Positions 22,560-34,848 are shown, numbered from the stretch's first letter. The stretch: 64,000 nucleotides of DNA from Aedes albopictus (GCF_035046485.1 NC_085137.1:443800334-443864333); one strand, 5' to 3'. Translations and numbers: made by a program. The notes: generated from the letters alone by a model not told the origin.

Positions 22560-23010
22560 ATGTCTACTACCTATAGGGCTTCGTGGTCGCCAAAGAAAAC
22601 GGAGTCTTCTTTTGTAGCTCCACGGTGGTCGATCAAGCAGTTCAAGCAGATGCTGGACTGTATGACGACCGCGCTAACAGGGGGAAGGCCGGTGGTATTA
22701 GCAGGTGACTTCAATGCCTGGGCCGTGAAATGGGGAAGCCGTTTTAAGGACCAGCGTGGTCAGATCTTACTAGAGACACTGGCCATTCTAAATGTCGAAC
22801 TGGCTGATGTCGGTACCAAGAGTATTTTTCGTCGGAACGGTGTGGAGTCCATTATTGACGTTAAGTTTTGTAGTCCTGGCCTAACAAGTAATTCGAACTG
22901 GAAAGTAGACGATAGCTACACTCATAGCGATCACCTGGTGGTTTGCTACAGTATTGACTACAACAACGCCAGGCAGGAAGCGTCGGTCGAGATAAGGACA
23001 AGCAAAAAGG
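22560..23010 (+). pseudogene. R1/LOA-type ORF2 endonuclease segment
   Basis: APE-type endonuclease signature in one frame: LAGDFNAWAVKWGSR (22,699-22,743), RGQILLETLAILNVELADVG, SIIDVKFCSP and SYTHSDHLVV (about 22,913-22,943), which holds the terminal catalytic SDH. The N-terminal part is frameshifted and displaced by the SINE upstream. The enzyme would nick target DNA to prime reverse transcription, but this copy cannot be translated through. Confidence 0.8.
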
Positions 23011-23199
23011 CCTGCTTCGAGGGCTCTGTCAGAGTGTCAATACAAATGCCTACAGGATCGTGATGGCCAAGACTATAGGTGTAATGGCTCCTACAGAGCA
23101 ATCTCCAGTGATTTTGGAGGGAATCGTCGGGGGGCTTTCCCGCGTCATGATCCCAGGCCTTGGCATCCTTTCGTAAGACAGCCGTGGACTGAGGCTGGC

Positions 23200-24370
23200 G
23201 ATGTGAAGAGGGACATCGATGTGGAAATTGCGGGGATATCAAAGTCCCTTAGCGTAGGTAAGGCCCCAGCTCTGGGCGGAATTTCGAACCTGGCCTTAGA
23301 AAAAGCTTTTGTGAGATGTTCAGGTTTGCTATGCAGGAATGCCTCGACGAGGGAGTTTTCCCATAAGTTTGGAAGCGGCCTGATTCTATTGCCAAAGGCG
23401 GAGAAACCACCTGGAGACCCGAAAAATCATCCTCAATAGAATGTTGAGGCACATTGAGGGTATAATCAGTTCCGATTCCGGAAGGGGACCGTAGACGCAA
23501 TCCTGTCGGTTACAAAAACAGCCGAGATAGCGCGCCAGCATAAGAAGAGCGGGATTCGCAACTGTGCAGTAGTGACTTTGGATGTAAGGAACGCGTTTAA
23601 TAGTGCCAGTTGGGCAGCTATTGCCGATGCGCTCCTGCATCTGAGGATACCCGGGTACCTGTACAAGATTCTCGGAAGTTACTTCCAGAATCGACAATTA
23701 GTTTAAGACACAGAGGTGGATCGTAAGTGCTTTCACATAACTTCAGGAGTCCCACAAGATTCCATCGAGGTGTTGAGGTTAGGGTTCCCGGTGGAAGTGA
23801 AGATCGTCGGCTTTACTGACGACATTACACTGGAGATCTACGGTGAATCGATCGAAGAGGTGGAATCTTGGGTGGAATTGATTGCAGCCTACTCGATCGT
23901 GATCGTGGAGGAGTGGATGAAATCCAGGAAACTGGAGTTGGCTCACATAAAAACTGAGGTGGTGGTTCTGAACAACCGAAAGTCGAAGAAGCAAGCGGTG
24001 ATAAGTGTAGGCGATTGCACTATCACGTTTCCGTCAAACATTGGGCGTGATGATCGATGATAAGCTTACCTTCGGTAGCCATGTTGATTCTGCCTGCAAA
24101 AGAGTTACTTCCGACAGTATCTACATCGTTTCGGTCATGCGGTTTCTCCCGAATGTCCGGATTGTGCTGGTTTGAGTAAATGGCGGAACACGTTATGTTC
24201 GTGTGCCCACGTTTCCGCACAATGCGTGACCGCATGCTTGCCACATGTGTGGAAAACACAACTCCGGACAATCTTGTCCAGACGATGTGTAGATATGAGT
24301 TTGGGTGGAATGCCGTTTTAACGTCTATCACCTACATCGTATTGGAGCTACAGTGGAGGTAACTTGGAGA
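23200..24370 (+). pseudogene. R1/LOA-type reverse transcriptase and C-terminus, broken
   Basis: RT motif A is readable as VVTLDVRNAFNSASW (23,571-23,615). Motif B at about 23,740 is SGVPQDS where the clade has SGVPQGS, and the segment that should follow is deleted, so motif C comes too soon as GFTDDITLEI (23,811-23,840) in place of FADD. A C-terminal CPRFRTMRDRML segment follows at about 24,204. Several stops intervene. Confidence 0.8.
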
Positions 24371-24924
24371 ATGGCTAGTTCAGATGCGGTATGAGAGGAG
24401 GTCCAGGGGTTCGAAATCGGCTTCGCAGGTCATACCGGTAGCCATGTCGGCACGTCCATCTGTGTACTGGCTGATAGGGCCTTACTTGCGGGAAGGTCGA
24501 ATCGCTGTGGTATCAGTTCTTGATACTTACTGTGCAGTTGGAAGAAGGTGTCGACCCTGCCTGCTTCCGAGGACAAAGGGAGTGGTAAGGACCACTCGGA
24601 AAACTAGCTAAGCGCCAGCATGCTATCTAGGAGGACTTCCCAAAGCGAGTCATCGATGTTCGTTGGTGCAGGCTACGCAGCTAATCATGAGGGTGCGATG
24701 TGCAGTGCACTAGCCCATCCCTGAAGCAATGCCTTCTTGGTGGTTCCGGAGAGACGAAAGACTTGGCGACTATGAGAAGGTTGTTGAGAGGGTCGAGAAA
24801 GGAGTAGTCCTGGCTTTCACTTTTTTTGTAGAAGACGGTCCTTAACCCCACACTACCCCGCCCATGATCGCATAGCCGACATTAACAATGTCAGCATTTA
24901 CAAACTAATGTCTGTCACATTTTT

Positions 24925-25290
24925 TTGATTTTTTTTTAATTTTCCGCGAATTCGGGCATAGTTTTTCCGGCTTTTCTTCATAAATTTTCTCTACGGTGGA
25001 AAATTTTGTGGTAAACTTTTTCCACTTTCCACTTGGCCATAACTCAAAAACGAAAAAAAGTGCATTCCAAAAAATTTAGCAATTAAGGATTATGAACTAA
25101 CTTCCTCAATTTTTTTTTTGAAAATTTTCCTCATGTTTGGGCATTGTTTTTCCAACTTTTCTTTACGAATTTTCTTAACAGTGGAAAATTTTGTGGAAAA
25201 CTTTTCTCAGTTAAATTTTTTTTGGATTCCTAAGAAAAATTGCTTTCATTTTCCAAAAAAACTATGTTTCTACGAAGCTTTCTTCTTGAG
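24925..25290 (+). repeat. Tandem duplication of an AT-rich ~180-bp unit
   Basis: Two adjacent units share TTTTTGATTTT-like T-runs, GGGCATWGTTTTTCC, CTTTTCTT and GTGGAAAATTTTGTGG in the same order. One unit starts near 24,925 and the other near 25,110. It is non-coding. Confidence 0.55.
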
Positions 25291-25597
25291 TTACAGTGGC
25301 GTTTCGGTTTTATCACTTGTCATTTTATTCACTACTCGCCAAATTCACGCTCGATTTTATCACGGTTTTCGTTTCGTTTTTATCACGCTTTACCTAAAAC
25401 ATTGTGAAATCAACATAAAAAAGCACAGAACATTAACATGATGTTGCGTTACTGCCTTTTAAGGCTAACTACAGTCTGGAGTAGTATTGACTATAAGATT
25501 GAAACAAGAATAGCTTTTTTTGAATGGAGAGTGTGTAAGAGGATTCTTAATTTCATAGCAAAATAAATTTAATTAAGGTCAACTGTATTTTTTTTTA

Positions 25598-25885
25598 AAT
25601 ACTAGCTGCCCCGGCAGACTTCGTTTTGCCAAGCTGTGGTGGTTGTACAACTGTTGAGCTTATTGCAGCACCTCACTCTAGATTGATGTAATTTTGATCA
25701 TGTTGAATTTCTTTTTGGCTAATAAAAATCAGTATTTTTACATGTTTAATACTTTTTCGGATGATTTACATAACATTTCCTATAAACACAGCCACTCTGG
25801 AGACAGATCATACCGTGCAAAAGTTATGCTAATCGGTTCATCTATTCGTTTGTTTATATGCCTCATAGCGAATTTAATCTGATGT
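25598..25885 (-). repeat. Dispersed repeat of the CTAGCTGYCCCGGCA family
   Basis: Starts ACTAGCTGCCCCGGCAGACT and shares blocks with the inverse copy at 30,270-30,595, including the GATCAT and AACAGTTGA areas. Further partial members are at 26,505-26,730 and 31,293-31,520. The class is unknown; it could be a LINE 3' end or a non-autonomous DNA element. Confidence 0.5.
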
Positions 25886-25897
25886 ATGTATAATATA

Positions 25898-26112
25898 CAA
25901 TGTGGCTTCGTGGTCGTGCGGCTAAGGTCACCAAGCCTTCAGTTGCATCGTGCTAAGGAGCGCGGGTTCGATTCCCGCCGCAGCTGTCAGGAAAAGTTTT
26001 CGGCTGTGCCACTGGGCGTTGCATGCTAGTCCGTTGACTAGTGTCGTGCTTCCTTCAAAGAGCAAATAGCTCACTGGAAGCATTAAACGTGTCTGTGTCT
26101 TTTTTTTTATCT
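25898..26112 (+). repeat. tRNA-derived SINE, second family
   Basis: Head TGGCTTCGTGGTCGTGCGGC with B box GCGGGTTCGATTCCCGCC, a ~130-bp body and a T-rich end. The head is close to a leucine/serine-type tRNA layout with an extended variable region, but it lacks a complete cloverleaf and sits in repeats. Confidence 0.6.
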
Positions 26113-27008
26113 CAACCCCTCACTAGCTGTTATGTATTGTATGCGTAAATAATTTTCAAAAATATTTTAGTTTAATTTGAACTATATTCTTCTCGATTTT
26201 TAAATAATAAAATTATTGTAGTGATGTTCAGTCATTGTGCATTTCCCATTTCAGGAAAATAACATTTGGATATCTATCCAAAGCTTGCAGTCCATACATT
26301 TTTTTTTATTTTTATTTTTTTATGGACGAAAGTCTACGAGAGGGAAGAGCGTCTAAGATTACCCAAAATTAGTCTACGTAGTTTACGGACTGTGCCCAAG
26401 CAATACAACCATTGACAGATTACTTAAACTGTTGAAAATGTGAATAACGATTTAAAAATGTTGTAGTTTTTCGATTTTTAGTATAATATTCACATTTATT
26501 TTCCACTAGCAGTCCCGGCAAACGTCGTCCTGCCCGCCTACTCTGTTTTTTGACATCCGGTTCCATGAAGAAATGCCCCTCAAAATGGAATTTCAGATTT
26601 TCCCGTTATTCTTGCCTTTCCAGTCACTTTTACTAATTTACTAATCATGTCGATCTGTTGACCCGTTCCCGAGCCTATTCGTGACATACAAACACCATTC
26701 CATTTTTATTTATATAGATTTCGCCAAATTCACGGTTTCGCTGAATTCACGGCAAAATTTTTCTGACCGTGATAAAATCGAAAAACCACTGTATGTATAA
26801 TTTTTCAAAGTAAGTAGTGTCAGGGGAAAACAAAAAAAAATCTACCTGAGTTTTCCAGGAATATAGGCGACCCTGAGTTTTTCTCATTTTTTTTCATATA
26901 TCCATGAGCCCTGCCTGTGGAAAAAGTTTCATGAAAATCTGAGACCCTTCGGCCCAATTTTTACGATAATAAAAAAAACTAACTGCGTTGTAGGCGTTGC
27001 AAAGGGTA

Positions 27009-27926
27009 CAGGAGATAGACAAAATGATCGGGACTGGCAAAATTTTCTCTTTTCAAAAAATGTTCAATTAGCTGTAACTTTTCGAAAAGTGCATAAAATA
27101 TTCTCAAATTTTTACTGTGAGTTCTTCAACTAGTTGTGTATCAGTGGACAAAAATTGGAAAAGATCGGACAATTCTTCACGAAGTTATAAAGATTTTTGA
27201 AAAAGGTAAAATTATCTGATAGCCAACTTTGAGCTGTTATATCTCCGGATTCAATGAACCGAATGTAATGAATTTTTTACCATTAATGACTTATATAATG
27301 AGCTATGAAAACCCATTGACTTAACTTAATATTCTTAACACGGAAGAAAATTATAACGATTAGATTATTTTTCTAATAAAACATCAAATTATCCAAAACA
27401 TCAACATCGTTTCTAAATTCAAGATGCAAATTATAGTTCATTTAGTTTCCCTCTAATTGACTTATATATAAATGCGTTGAAGGAAAGTAACAACATAGCC
27501 GCCAATAAATTGAAAAAGTAATGGGATGCATATTAAAAATAGACCAATTTACTAAAAAATCGAGAAAAAATAAAATCGCTATAACTTTTTCGCTTGTTAA
27601 AAATTTCAAGTTAAGTCAAATGATTTCCAGAGTTCATTATATAAGTCATGAATGGTCAAAATTTCATTGCAATCGGTTCATTGAATCCGGAGATATAACA
27701 GCTCAAAGTTGGCTATCGGATAATTTTATCTTTTTCAAAAATCTTTATAACTTCATGAAGAATTGTCCGATCTTTTCCAATTTTTGTCCACTGATACACA
27801 ACTAGTTGAAGAACTTACAGTAAAAATTTGAGAATATTCGATGCACTTTTCAAAAAGTTACAACTAGTTAAACATTTTTTGGAAAGTAAAAATTTTACCT
27901 GTCCCGATCATTTTTTCTATCCCCTG
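27009..27926. mobile_element. Foldback MITE family CAGGGGATAGAC, copy 2
   Basis: 918 bp flanked by TA. The left end CAGGAGATAGACAAAATGAT has one change from the family. The right end reverse-complements to CAGGGGATAGAAAAAATGAT. The arms contain the shared GAGCTGTTATATCTCCGGAT block on both sides. Confidence 0.9.
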
Positions 27927-27929
27927 TAC

Positions 27930-30265
27930 GTACCATAGAGTGCTGCGATATTTTTTACACAAAAAATCTTCACGAATCGGGGCTTGTTCTCGAATCCCAT
28001 CTGGTAATTGAAATGACAATTTTAACATATCATCATATTTATGCAAACTTTTCACCCAACAGTCTCAACATCTGGTTTTGTAAACTAGATTTCTTCAATC
28101 TCATAAAAATGTCAGGCCACCATAATCGTTTTCTGCACTCCTCGAAACAGATGTATGTACGAAAACGACGAAAACACATTTACGAGAGGGCGTAATTTTT
28201 GCGATTACGATAGCCCCCCGCCCGGAGCCGCGCACGAGGGCATTACATAAGTCCCGGAGTCGCCGCCGCCACCGTTTTGAAGCATAAACATAACTACATA
28301 ACGGCGGCGCTCCATCTACGAACCGACCGGCACACGCTGCTGCCATCGCATCGTCGCCGTATCTCCCGAAATCTCAATCCGCGTACAAGTTTGAGCGAGA
28401 CTCAATTTGGGGCGAGCGAATGTGTGCATCAAGCTGAAAACAAACGAATTTATTATCGAGTGAGTGAGCTAGCAGTTACGCGGACGACGCTACTTATACA
28501 AACCTACCTAGCTAGCTATGCTGCGTCGAGTGGGTGTACAATGCGCGGGGGAACTTTGAGAGGCATAGATGCATAACTCTAAAAACTGCTCCCCTTACCA
28601 CCCACATCGACGGGTGGAAAATGGGTGATGATGCTGTAAAACGATTACAAACAGTCAGTGCAACGGTGGCCGCGGCGTCGGGGTTACATGTCTCTTGATT
28701 ATTCAAAAGCCGACAACAAAAAAGAGCAACGAGAGATGTTTAGCTGCGCGAGCGGCACTCCGAGAGTTGCGAGTGAATGTTGTGTAACATTCGTTGAGCA
28801 ACTCAGGGAGAATGTTGCAGAATTCGCGGTTGTTTCGTCGCGACACTCAGATGCTCCCGTTCATCGTTCATCGAAGGAGCGGTGAGTACGCATTGTTCGC
28901 GAGTACTGTGAGAGTGTTTGAACAAAAGAGAACAGCAGAACTCGCTCAATGAATGTTATTTGCAAACAATCGCGATCATCGGATCCCGGAGAGTCATGAA
29001 CACATGGACTATGCGAGAATCAAAGAGAACTGAGTTTCGGATAAGAAGTGTTTGTGCGATAGTCTGCAAGCGTTGCGTTGCGATAGTCTAGTTCATTATC
29101 TGTAAACAACGAAATTTGGGGCAGCACGCTTTTTGTGAGCAGGGAATATTTATATTTACCTGGCAAAATGCATTACGTCACGCAAGCTTGTTTGATAAGT
29201 AAGTTCTTTTTTTGCGTATGCTTGCTGTTATATCGCTGAGTTATAAATTTGATAAAACGGTAGGCTTCTTTTGGAAACTAGAATGAGTAGCGACAATTTC
29301 TAGCTTACGTAAACATAAAGCTAAACGTAATGGCCATGACATGCCATAACGATGTTACAGGGATAGAAGTAATATTAGGTATGTCGATGGGAAGAACAAA
29401 GCCAATGACGGATTGTTGTCATAACTGTGATTCATGCTTATTTACGTGAATAGCAATACTTGATATTCCATTACTTTATTGAGTCTTTACGTTCCCAGCG
29501 GAACTGGAGCTCTCTCCAACTTTTGTATTCAAATGGACATTGCTAGCTTAAGTTTTCAAAACAAAGTATCTAATATTAAGGGATTCCTGCCTCTGCCGTT
29601 GTTATCTCCTGATTATTACTAAATTAGAAGAGTACATTAACACCATGGATTATATAAATGCGAATTGATTATAAGCGACAGAGAAAGTAAACATAGAGAA
29701 GCTCTCTTTGTCATATGGATATGTATTTTTATCAATTGAAACTTGTTTACGCAGCTAACGTTTGAAATACAAGTTGTTATTAAGGCCGCACGGGACGACG
29801 TGTAATTTTTCCTATCTTCCCTCTCTTTCTAACAATTTGCCTCGCGATTTTGAAGAAGCAAATATCAATTTCCACTGCACTGACGTAGCTGAAACTTTAG
29901 TCGATTGTGCACCACAAGTGAGCAAATGAACGATCAAATTTCTAGTCAATAATATGAAGTAGAAGTTGAGATTTGCTTCTTACTAACAACAGAGCAATGG
30001 CGGACGATTCAACCACCGTCCCGTCCGGCCTTAAGCTACATTAAAATTTACGCCCATGAGAACTCCAGCTACGAATGACAACTTCCTGCGACTCAGTGCT
30101 TGGTCATTAGGTCGAAGTACGTTAGGCCGAATCAGTTCAATGCCACAGAAGGGCTGCCTAGTTGAATAATTTGATTAGGATGCATTGCATATATTTCGAA
30201 AGCACAGCCTATTTTTAAAACAAGCAAAAATCTCTTCTGGGAGAGCTAGTAGTGTGACTGCCAAA
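27930..30265. other. Mostly unique sequence with a GC-rich patch, no gene assigned
   Basis: 28,200-29,150 is clearly richer in GC and CpG than its surroundings and contains no repeat family that I recognise. Short ORFs here lack domains. AGCGGTGAGTACGC near 28,880 resembles a splice donor. It could be an untranslated exon or regulatory DNA, but nothing confirms this. Confidence 0.35.
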
Positions 30266-30269
30266 AAAA

Positions 30270-30595
30270 CCTTATATATTATATATAAAAATGAGTTTGA
30301 AGTTCCTTTGAGGCAACAAAACTCAAAAACGGATGGACCGATCAGCATGATTCTTGCACGGTTCGGTTCGTATTCGTAGTGGCTGTGTTTATATGTACAA
30401 AAAATTGCGAAAATCAACTAGAAAACTAACCAAATTGATAAAGTACTGACTTCCCATGAGCTGGGAAGGAAATCAACACGACCGAAATTAAATCAATCTA
30501 GAGTGCGGTGCTATTTTGAGCTCTACAGTTGTCAAACCACCAGAAGACGGCAAGACAAAGTTTGCCGGGACAGCTAGTATATTATATATTGATTG
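30270..30595 (+). repeat. Dispersed repeat GAGTTTGAAGTTCC...GCCGGGACAGCTAG
   Basis: Bounded by AT-rich TATATATA on both sides. It starts AAAATGAGTTTGAAGTTCCT and ends AAGTTTGCCGGGACAGCTAG. The right end reverse-complements to CTAGCTGTCCCGGCA, linking it to the copies at 25.6, 26.5 and 31.3 kb. Confidence 0.6.
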
Positions 30596-30655
30596 CTTCA
30601 GATGTGCAGTATGTCACAGACCGTTAAAGTATCTTCTGGTAGTTCAAAAAAACAT

Positions 30656-30967
30656 TTAACCACAGACAAACAGACGTAACTCTTAGAGGAAATTCATCAA
30701 AAACTTTTGCCCGGTGTCTTTTTCATGAGCACACTGCCACCTGTTGGTAGAACCGCGCGCGACACTGTCGGCCATGATGGATTTCGATTTGACGTTTGTC
30801 TGACACGCACACTTCTACAAATATTGCCTGTAATTTTCGTTTGCATCATTCGGCTACTAGCGCCTCTGGTGGAACTATCGCGGAAATCAAATGCCATTTG
30901 AATTGATCGTTAAATGCATGTGCCAATCCGTTTTGAAGAATGTTACGTCTGTTTGTCTGTGATTTAA
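30656..30967. mobile_element. MITE with CACAGACAAACAGACGTAAC ends
   Basis: The left CACAGACAAACAGACGTAAC recurs exactly, reverse-complemented, on the right. TTAA lies just outside at both ends (30,656-30,659 and 30,964-30,967), which would fit a piggyBac-type target, but the spacing to TTAA differs by one base between ends. The interior is moderately GC-rich and non-coding. Confidence 0.65.
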
Positions 30968-30999
30968 CGATCATTTATTAAGGAATTTTGAATTTCGAC

Positions 31000-32060
31000 C
31001 TGCTGACCCATTCGGAACTACCTTGTAACCATCTGAGAGCCATTAAACATCACTGAGCCCCCCTGCAACCTCTTGAGACTCCCTGAAACACATCTGTGAC
31101 CTCTGAAGAATTTCTGAAATCTTAAGAGCCCGCTGCGACCCTGTGACCTCCTGGGATCACCTTGAACGCCCTTTACATCTCCTGGTACCTGTCTGAACCC
31201 CTAGACCTCTCAGTCATCTCAGAGATCGCCTAGTACCTCCGAAACTCCCAAGAACTTTATTTAAACGCCCCTATGTATTATTTATTTGTATACTAGCTAT
31301 CCCGGCAAACTTTGTCTTGCCCACATGTTTTTATTTTCACAACTGTTGAGGTCATTGCAGCACCGCCATCTAGATTGGATATATTTCGATCACGTTTAAT
31401 TTCTTCCCAGTTTATAAAAAACAGTAATTTCACTATTTTCATACTTTTCTAGATAATTTTGGTAACTTTTTCTTCATATAAACGCAAACACAAACTTATT
31501 TTTATATAAACCTTTAGATATATTTTTAAGTAATAACTTCGTAGGGATGAACCAGCCACGGGCCGAAAGTTTCTTTAAAATAAAAATAGTAATAAAAAAT
31601 AATAATAATAACTTCTCATCGAAATATTTCTTCAAAGGCTCATAACCTCTTCATTATAAGAAATAATTTATTATTAAATACCTTTGCGGAAATGTATCAA
31701 ATCTGAGCCATCATTTTGACATATCCAAGCAGAGTAAAGTAAACGACAATGAGTCTTCTGGTATTACCTAAAACTCTCTGATACTTCTCTGACACCCTGA
31801 AACCTCCCGGTACCGCCTGAAACCCCCGGGAATCCCCTTGAAACGCCTTTGATCCTCTCCCAAGTAACATTTTCAGGTCAAATAGGCTTAAAGAGATTCT
31901 AAAAACCACTATAAAACCAAACTAGAAGAAAGAAGGTTTTATGACGGTTCTCAAAACCTCTTCAAGACTAAATGGTCATTGAAATGTTACTTCCGCATGA
32001 AACCCCTTGGGATACCCTGAAATTCCTCTGAACCCTTTCTTTGCTTTTCCTTATAAACGC
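31000..32060. repeat. Degenerate CCTGAGACCTCC-type tandem repeats, interrupted
   Basis: Recurring CCTGAAACC/CCTGAGACC variants occur at 31,000-31,260 and 31,745-32,060, the reverse-strand form of the 'type B' arrays. A CTAGCTATCCCGGCA repeat fragment (31,293-31,520) and a short MITE (31,862-31,995, ends CAAGTAACATTT and reverse-complemented GAAGTAACATTT) interrupt them. Confidence 0.55.
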
Positions 32061-32279
32061 CTTCTGGCCGCCTTTACATGTTCTTATGCACAATATTGGT
32101 TCTGAATAGCTCCCTAGCTCCCCCTCTTTTTATGTAGAGCATAAAAAGTTACATAAATTTAGCGTGCATGAAAATAACCTGCATTAAAAGAGGATTTAGT
32201 GCACACGGTTTTGTTCACGTCTTTCAAAGATGTCCATTTTCTATGTAAGGCCATGGAATATTTTCAGAAGCAATGATGA

Positions 32280-34848
32280 TCTGTAAAGTATTTTCTTTGT
32301 AGTTCTTCTGAAGATGTCACTGTGGATTCCTCCAGGGATCTCTCCGAGAGCTTTTTCATAGATTCCTACTTGAATTCTCATCAATGATCCTCCAGGTATT
32401 TATCCAAGTGTACTAATAGAAACATCCTCAGGAGTTTTTCCAGGAACTACGCAAGAAGTTTCTTCCAGCAGTTCCTTCAAGAAGTCATCCAAAGCTTTCT
32501 CCAGAAATTCTCTGAAATTGAAATGAAATGAAATTTGAAAATTGTAAATGTTTGTGATTATGTGATTGTAATTAATGTGAAAAATTGTTTATTGTTCCTT
32601 TTATATGACAGTTCTGAAGATGACCGAAAAATAAAAGTAGGTTGAAACGTAAAACCAAATTACGATTTTAATTTGATAACATCACCGAGAAACACCAATT
32701 AAAAGCGAACGAGAGAAAATTCCTTTAGGAAATCCTCCAATGAATTCTACAGGAAAGGCTCCAGGAGTATTCTTCAACATCTTCTTTAATGATTCTTTCA
32801 GGAATTCCTCAAACGATTCCTTCAGGACTTTTTCCAAGGACGTATATAGAAATTCCCACAAGGGTTGCTTCGTGCATTTCGCCCAAAATTGTTTCATGAA
32901 TTCCTTCAGGAAGTTTTTCAGGGATTCGTCAGGAATTCTTTTGCTGAATTTTTCCCATGATTCCTTTCGATTTCCTAAAGATTTGTGCAAAAATTATCAC
33001 GAATATTCCTTATAAAATCCTCCTAGGATTCCTTGAGGAATTCATCAAAGGTTCCTCCAAGTAATTCCAGAGAATTTTAGCACCTTAGAATTCTGCCTGA
33101 GATACCTTAAAGGAATAATTCAAGGAGTTCCTAACAAATTACTAAATAAGGAAAATCTTCAAGCATCCCTGCGGATAAATATTCAACTACTCCTTCAGAA
33201 ATATTTTCTGAAGTTTCTTTAAGTGATTGTTAGGGTTTTCCTCCAAACATTCCGAATCTATTCAAGAATTTCTTCAAAAATGTCTCCAAAGATTCTTCAG
33301 AGAATTCCATGTCCAAATTCTTGAAGGATTTCAACAGAATTTACTCCAAGTATTCGTTCAACAATTTCCCAAAAGATTTTCTGAAAATATTTCCGAGAAT
33401 TCCATTGCATTGAGAATTCCACCATAGATGCCATCTGTAGTTTCTCCAAGTACACAATTCCCCAATAGATTAGTTTTGGAACCCTTCTAAGGATTCTAAC
33501 AAAAAAAAAATGCACGAACTCCACCAAGAATCTATGACAGGATTCCTTAGGGAGATCATCGAAAGGGAATCCCTCTTTAGGAAATCACGAAAAAAAAGTT
33601 CCAGAATTTATTTAAAAATTCCTCCATAAATTTTAGAAATTATTTTCCTAATTGGTTTTTAAGAAACAAAAATTTCTTTAGGAAAACCTCTGAGGATTTT
33701 TTCTGAAACTTTCTCATGTACTCTTCCAGGAAGTCCTGTGAAGACTATTTGAGGAATTCCTCCAGTGATTGATTCGGTTACTTTTCTAAAGAATGTCCCA
33801 TGCAATCCTTCGATAATTTTTCCAAGGATTCCTTTGGAAACTTTTTCAAAAATCTCTTCTCAAAATCTTCTATAATTTTCTCAGGTATTCGTCCATGTAT
33901 TCTTCCAGTAATTCCTCCAAGTATTGTTTAAGGACTATCCTCATATTGAAAAAATCTCCTAAAATTCGAAAACTAACTCATTCTTATTATTTTGAATCGT
34001 TCAACAGAATTGCTGCAGTAGGTGCTTCTAGTTTTTCTTCAGAAACTGCTTCAAGGCTTCTGTCAAGAATTCTTCCACGTGGAGCTATCCTTTTTTCTTT
34101 TAAAGTTTTTCTTTCGAAAAAGCAATTCCACCTAGGATGCCTTCAAAAATTCCACCATGGAATCCCCAAAAGAATCCTCAAGGGTTTCTTCAGGTGCTTC
34201 GGCAAAAATTCTATCGAAAATAACAACAAAGACTCATAAGGAATTTCTTCTATTGCTCTCTTAGAAATTCCTACAAGGATTCCTCATGGTATTTCTCCAA
34301 AAAATAATTAAAAAAAACTTTAAATGGTAATTAAAGAATTTCTCAATTTCGGTAATGTTCTTAAGAATTGATTCCACAATTTACAAAAAAAATACAAAAA
34401 GATTCGGTCGTAATCAGCAAATCGTTTAAGGACGTTTTTTTTCGGGATTCTATCAAAAACTTTTTCAGTGATTCTTTTCAAAATTTTTCCAAAAATTAAA
34501 TTGAGAATTTCTCAAATTCCTGCTTCAGGAATTCTTCCAAGAACTTCTTTACTGATTTATCAAAACTTTCCTAACAAATTCCTCCAAGGATTTCTCAAAA
34601 CATTCATAAGGAATTTTTTCAGGGACTGTTTTAGTAATTCCTGCAAGTATTCAAGCAGGATCTATTTCAAAGAATTTCTTTAAGATTCCCATCAGGAATT
34701 TATTCCAGGATTCCTTCACGCATTTCTAGAAGGACTGTGTCTGGAATTTTCAGAAAGTGCTATGCATAACTTTCTTCTAGAATTACTTCGACATATCTTC
34801 CAAATTTTCGTTTTGGAATTACTAATTTTATTGGATAAACAGCATTTA
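32280..34848. repeat. Degenerate GGAATTCC-type tandem array
   Basis: A long field of variants of GGAATTCCTTCAAG / GAATTCCTCCAA, with copies every 12-30 bases and much indel drift. 32,530-32,720 is a non-array gap. Apparent ORFs on either strand, such as 32,682-32,990, are lysine/phenylalanine/glutamate repeats produced by the array. Confidence 0.75.

Larger units (their letters stand above)
19640..24850 (+). mobile_element. Degenerate R1/LOA-type non-LTR retrotransposon
   Basis: A plus-strand element with a gag-like ORF1 (19,974-21,830), an APE endonuclease (22,560-23,000), RT (23,200-24,060) and a C-terminal cysteine-containing segment (24,170-24,360), all broken by stops and frameshifts. 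A foldback (20,474-21,173), a small MITE (about 21,843-21,990) and a SINE (22,199-22,470) are inserted in it. The boundaries are approximate because neither terminus is defined. Confidence 0.8.
25294..26791. mobile_element. Mariner-like non-autonomous element with nested repeats
   Basis: 1,498 bp flanked by TA. The ends CAGTGGCGTTTCGGTTTTAT and reverse-complemented CAGTGGTTTTTCGATTTTAT form inverted repeats that continue into CAC. Nested inside are two pieces of the TAGCTGYCCCGGCA repeat family and a tRNA-derived SINE. No transposase is visible. Confidence 0.75.

Noticed and set aside
25898..25985. Possible tRNA gene (GGTTCGATTCCCGCC B box)
   Set aside because: The head has no complete cloverleaf and continues into a repeated body, so it is a SINE. 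The same applies to 4,430, 22,199, 60,117 and 61,394.
28101..28346. 81-codon minus ORF and the 99-codon plus ORF at 28,277-28,576
   Set aside because: They overlap in a GC-rich patch where long frames occur by chance, and no domain is seen.
32682..32990. 102-residue lysine/phenylalanine/glutamate-rich ORF, and similar ones at 34.5, 44.7, 46.1-46.9 and 53.5 kb
   Set aside because: They are translations of the degenerate GGAATTCC arrays, open on both strands and without a domain.
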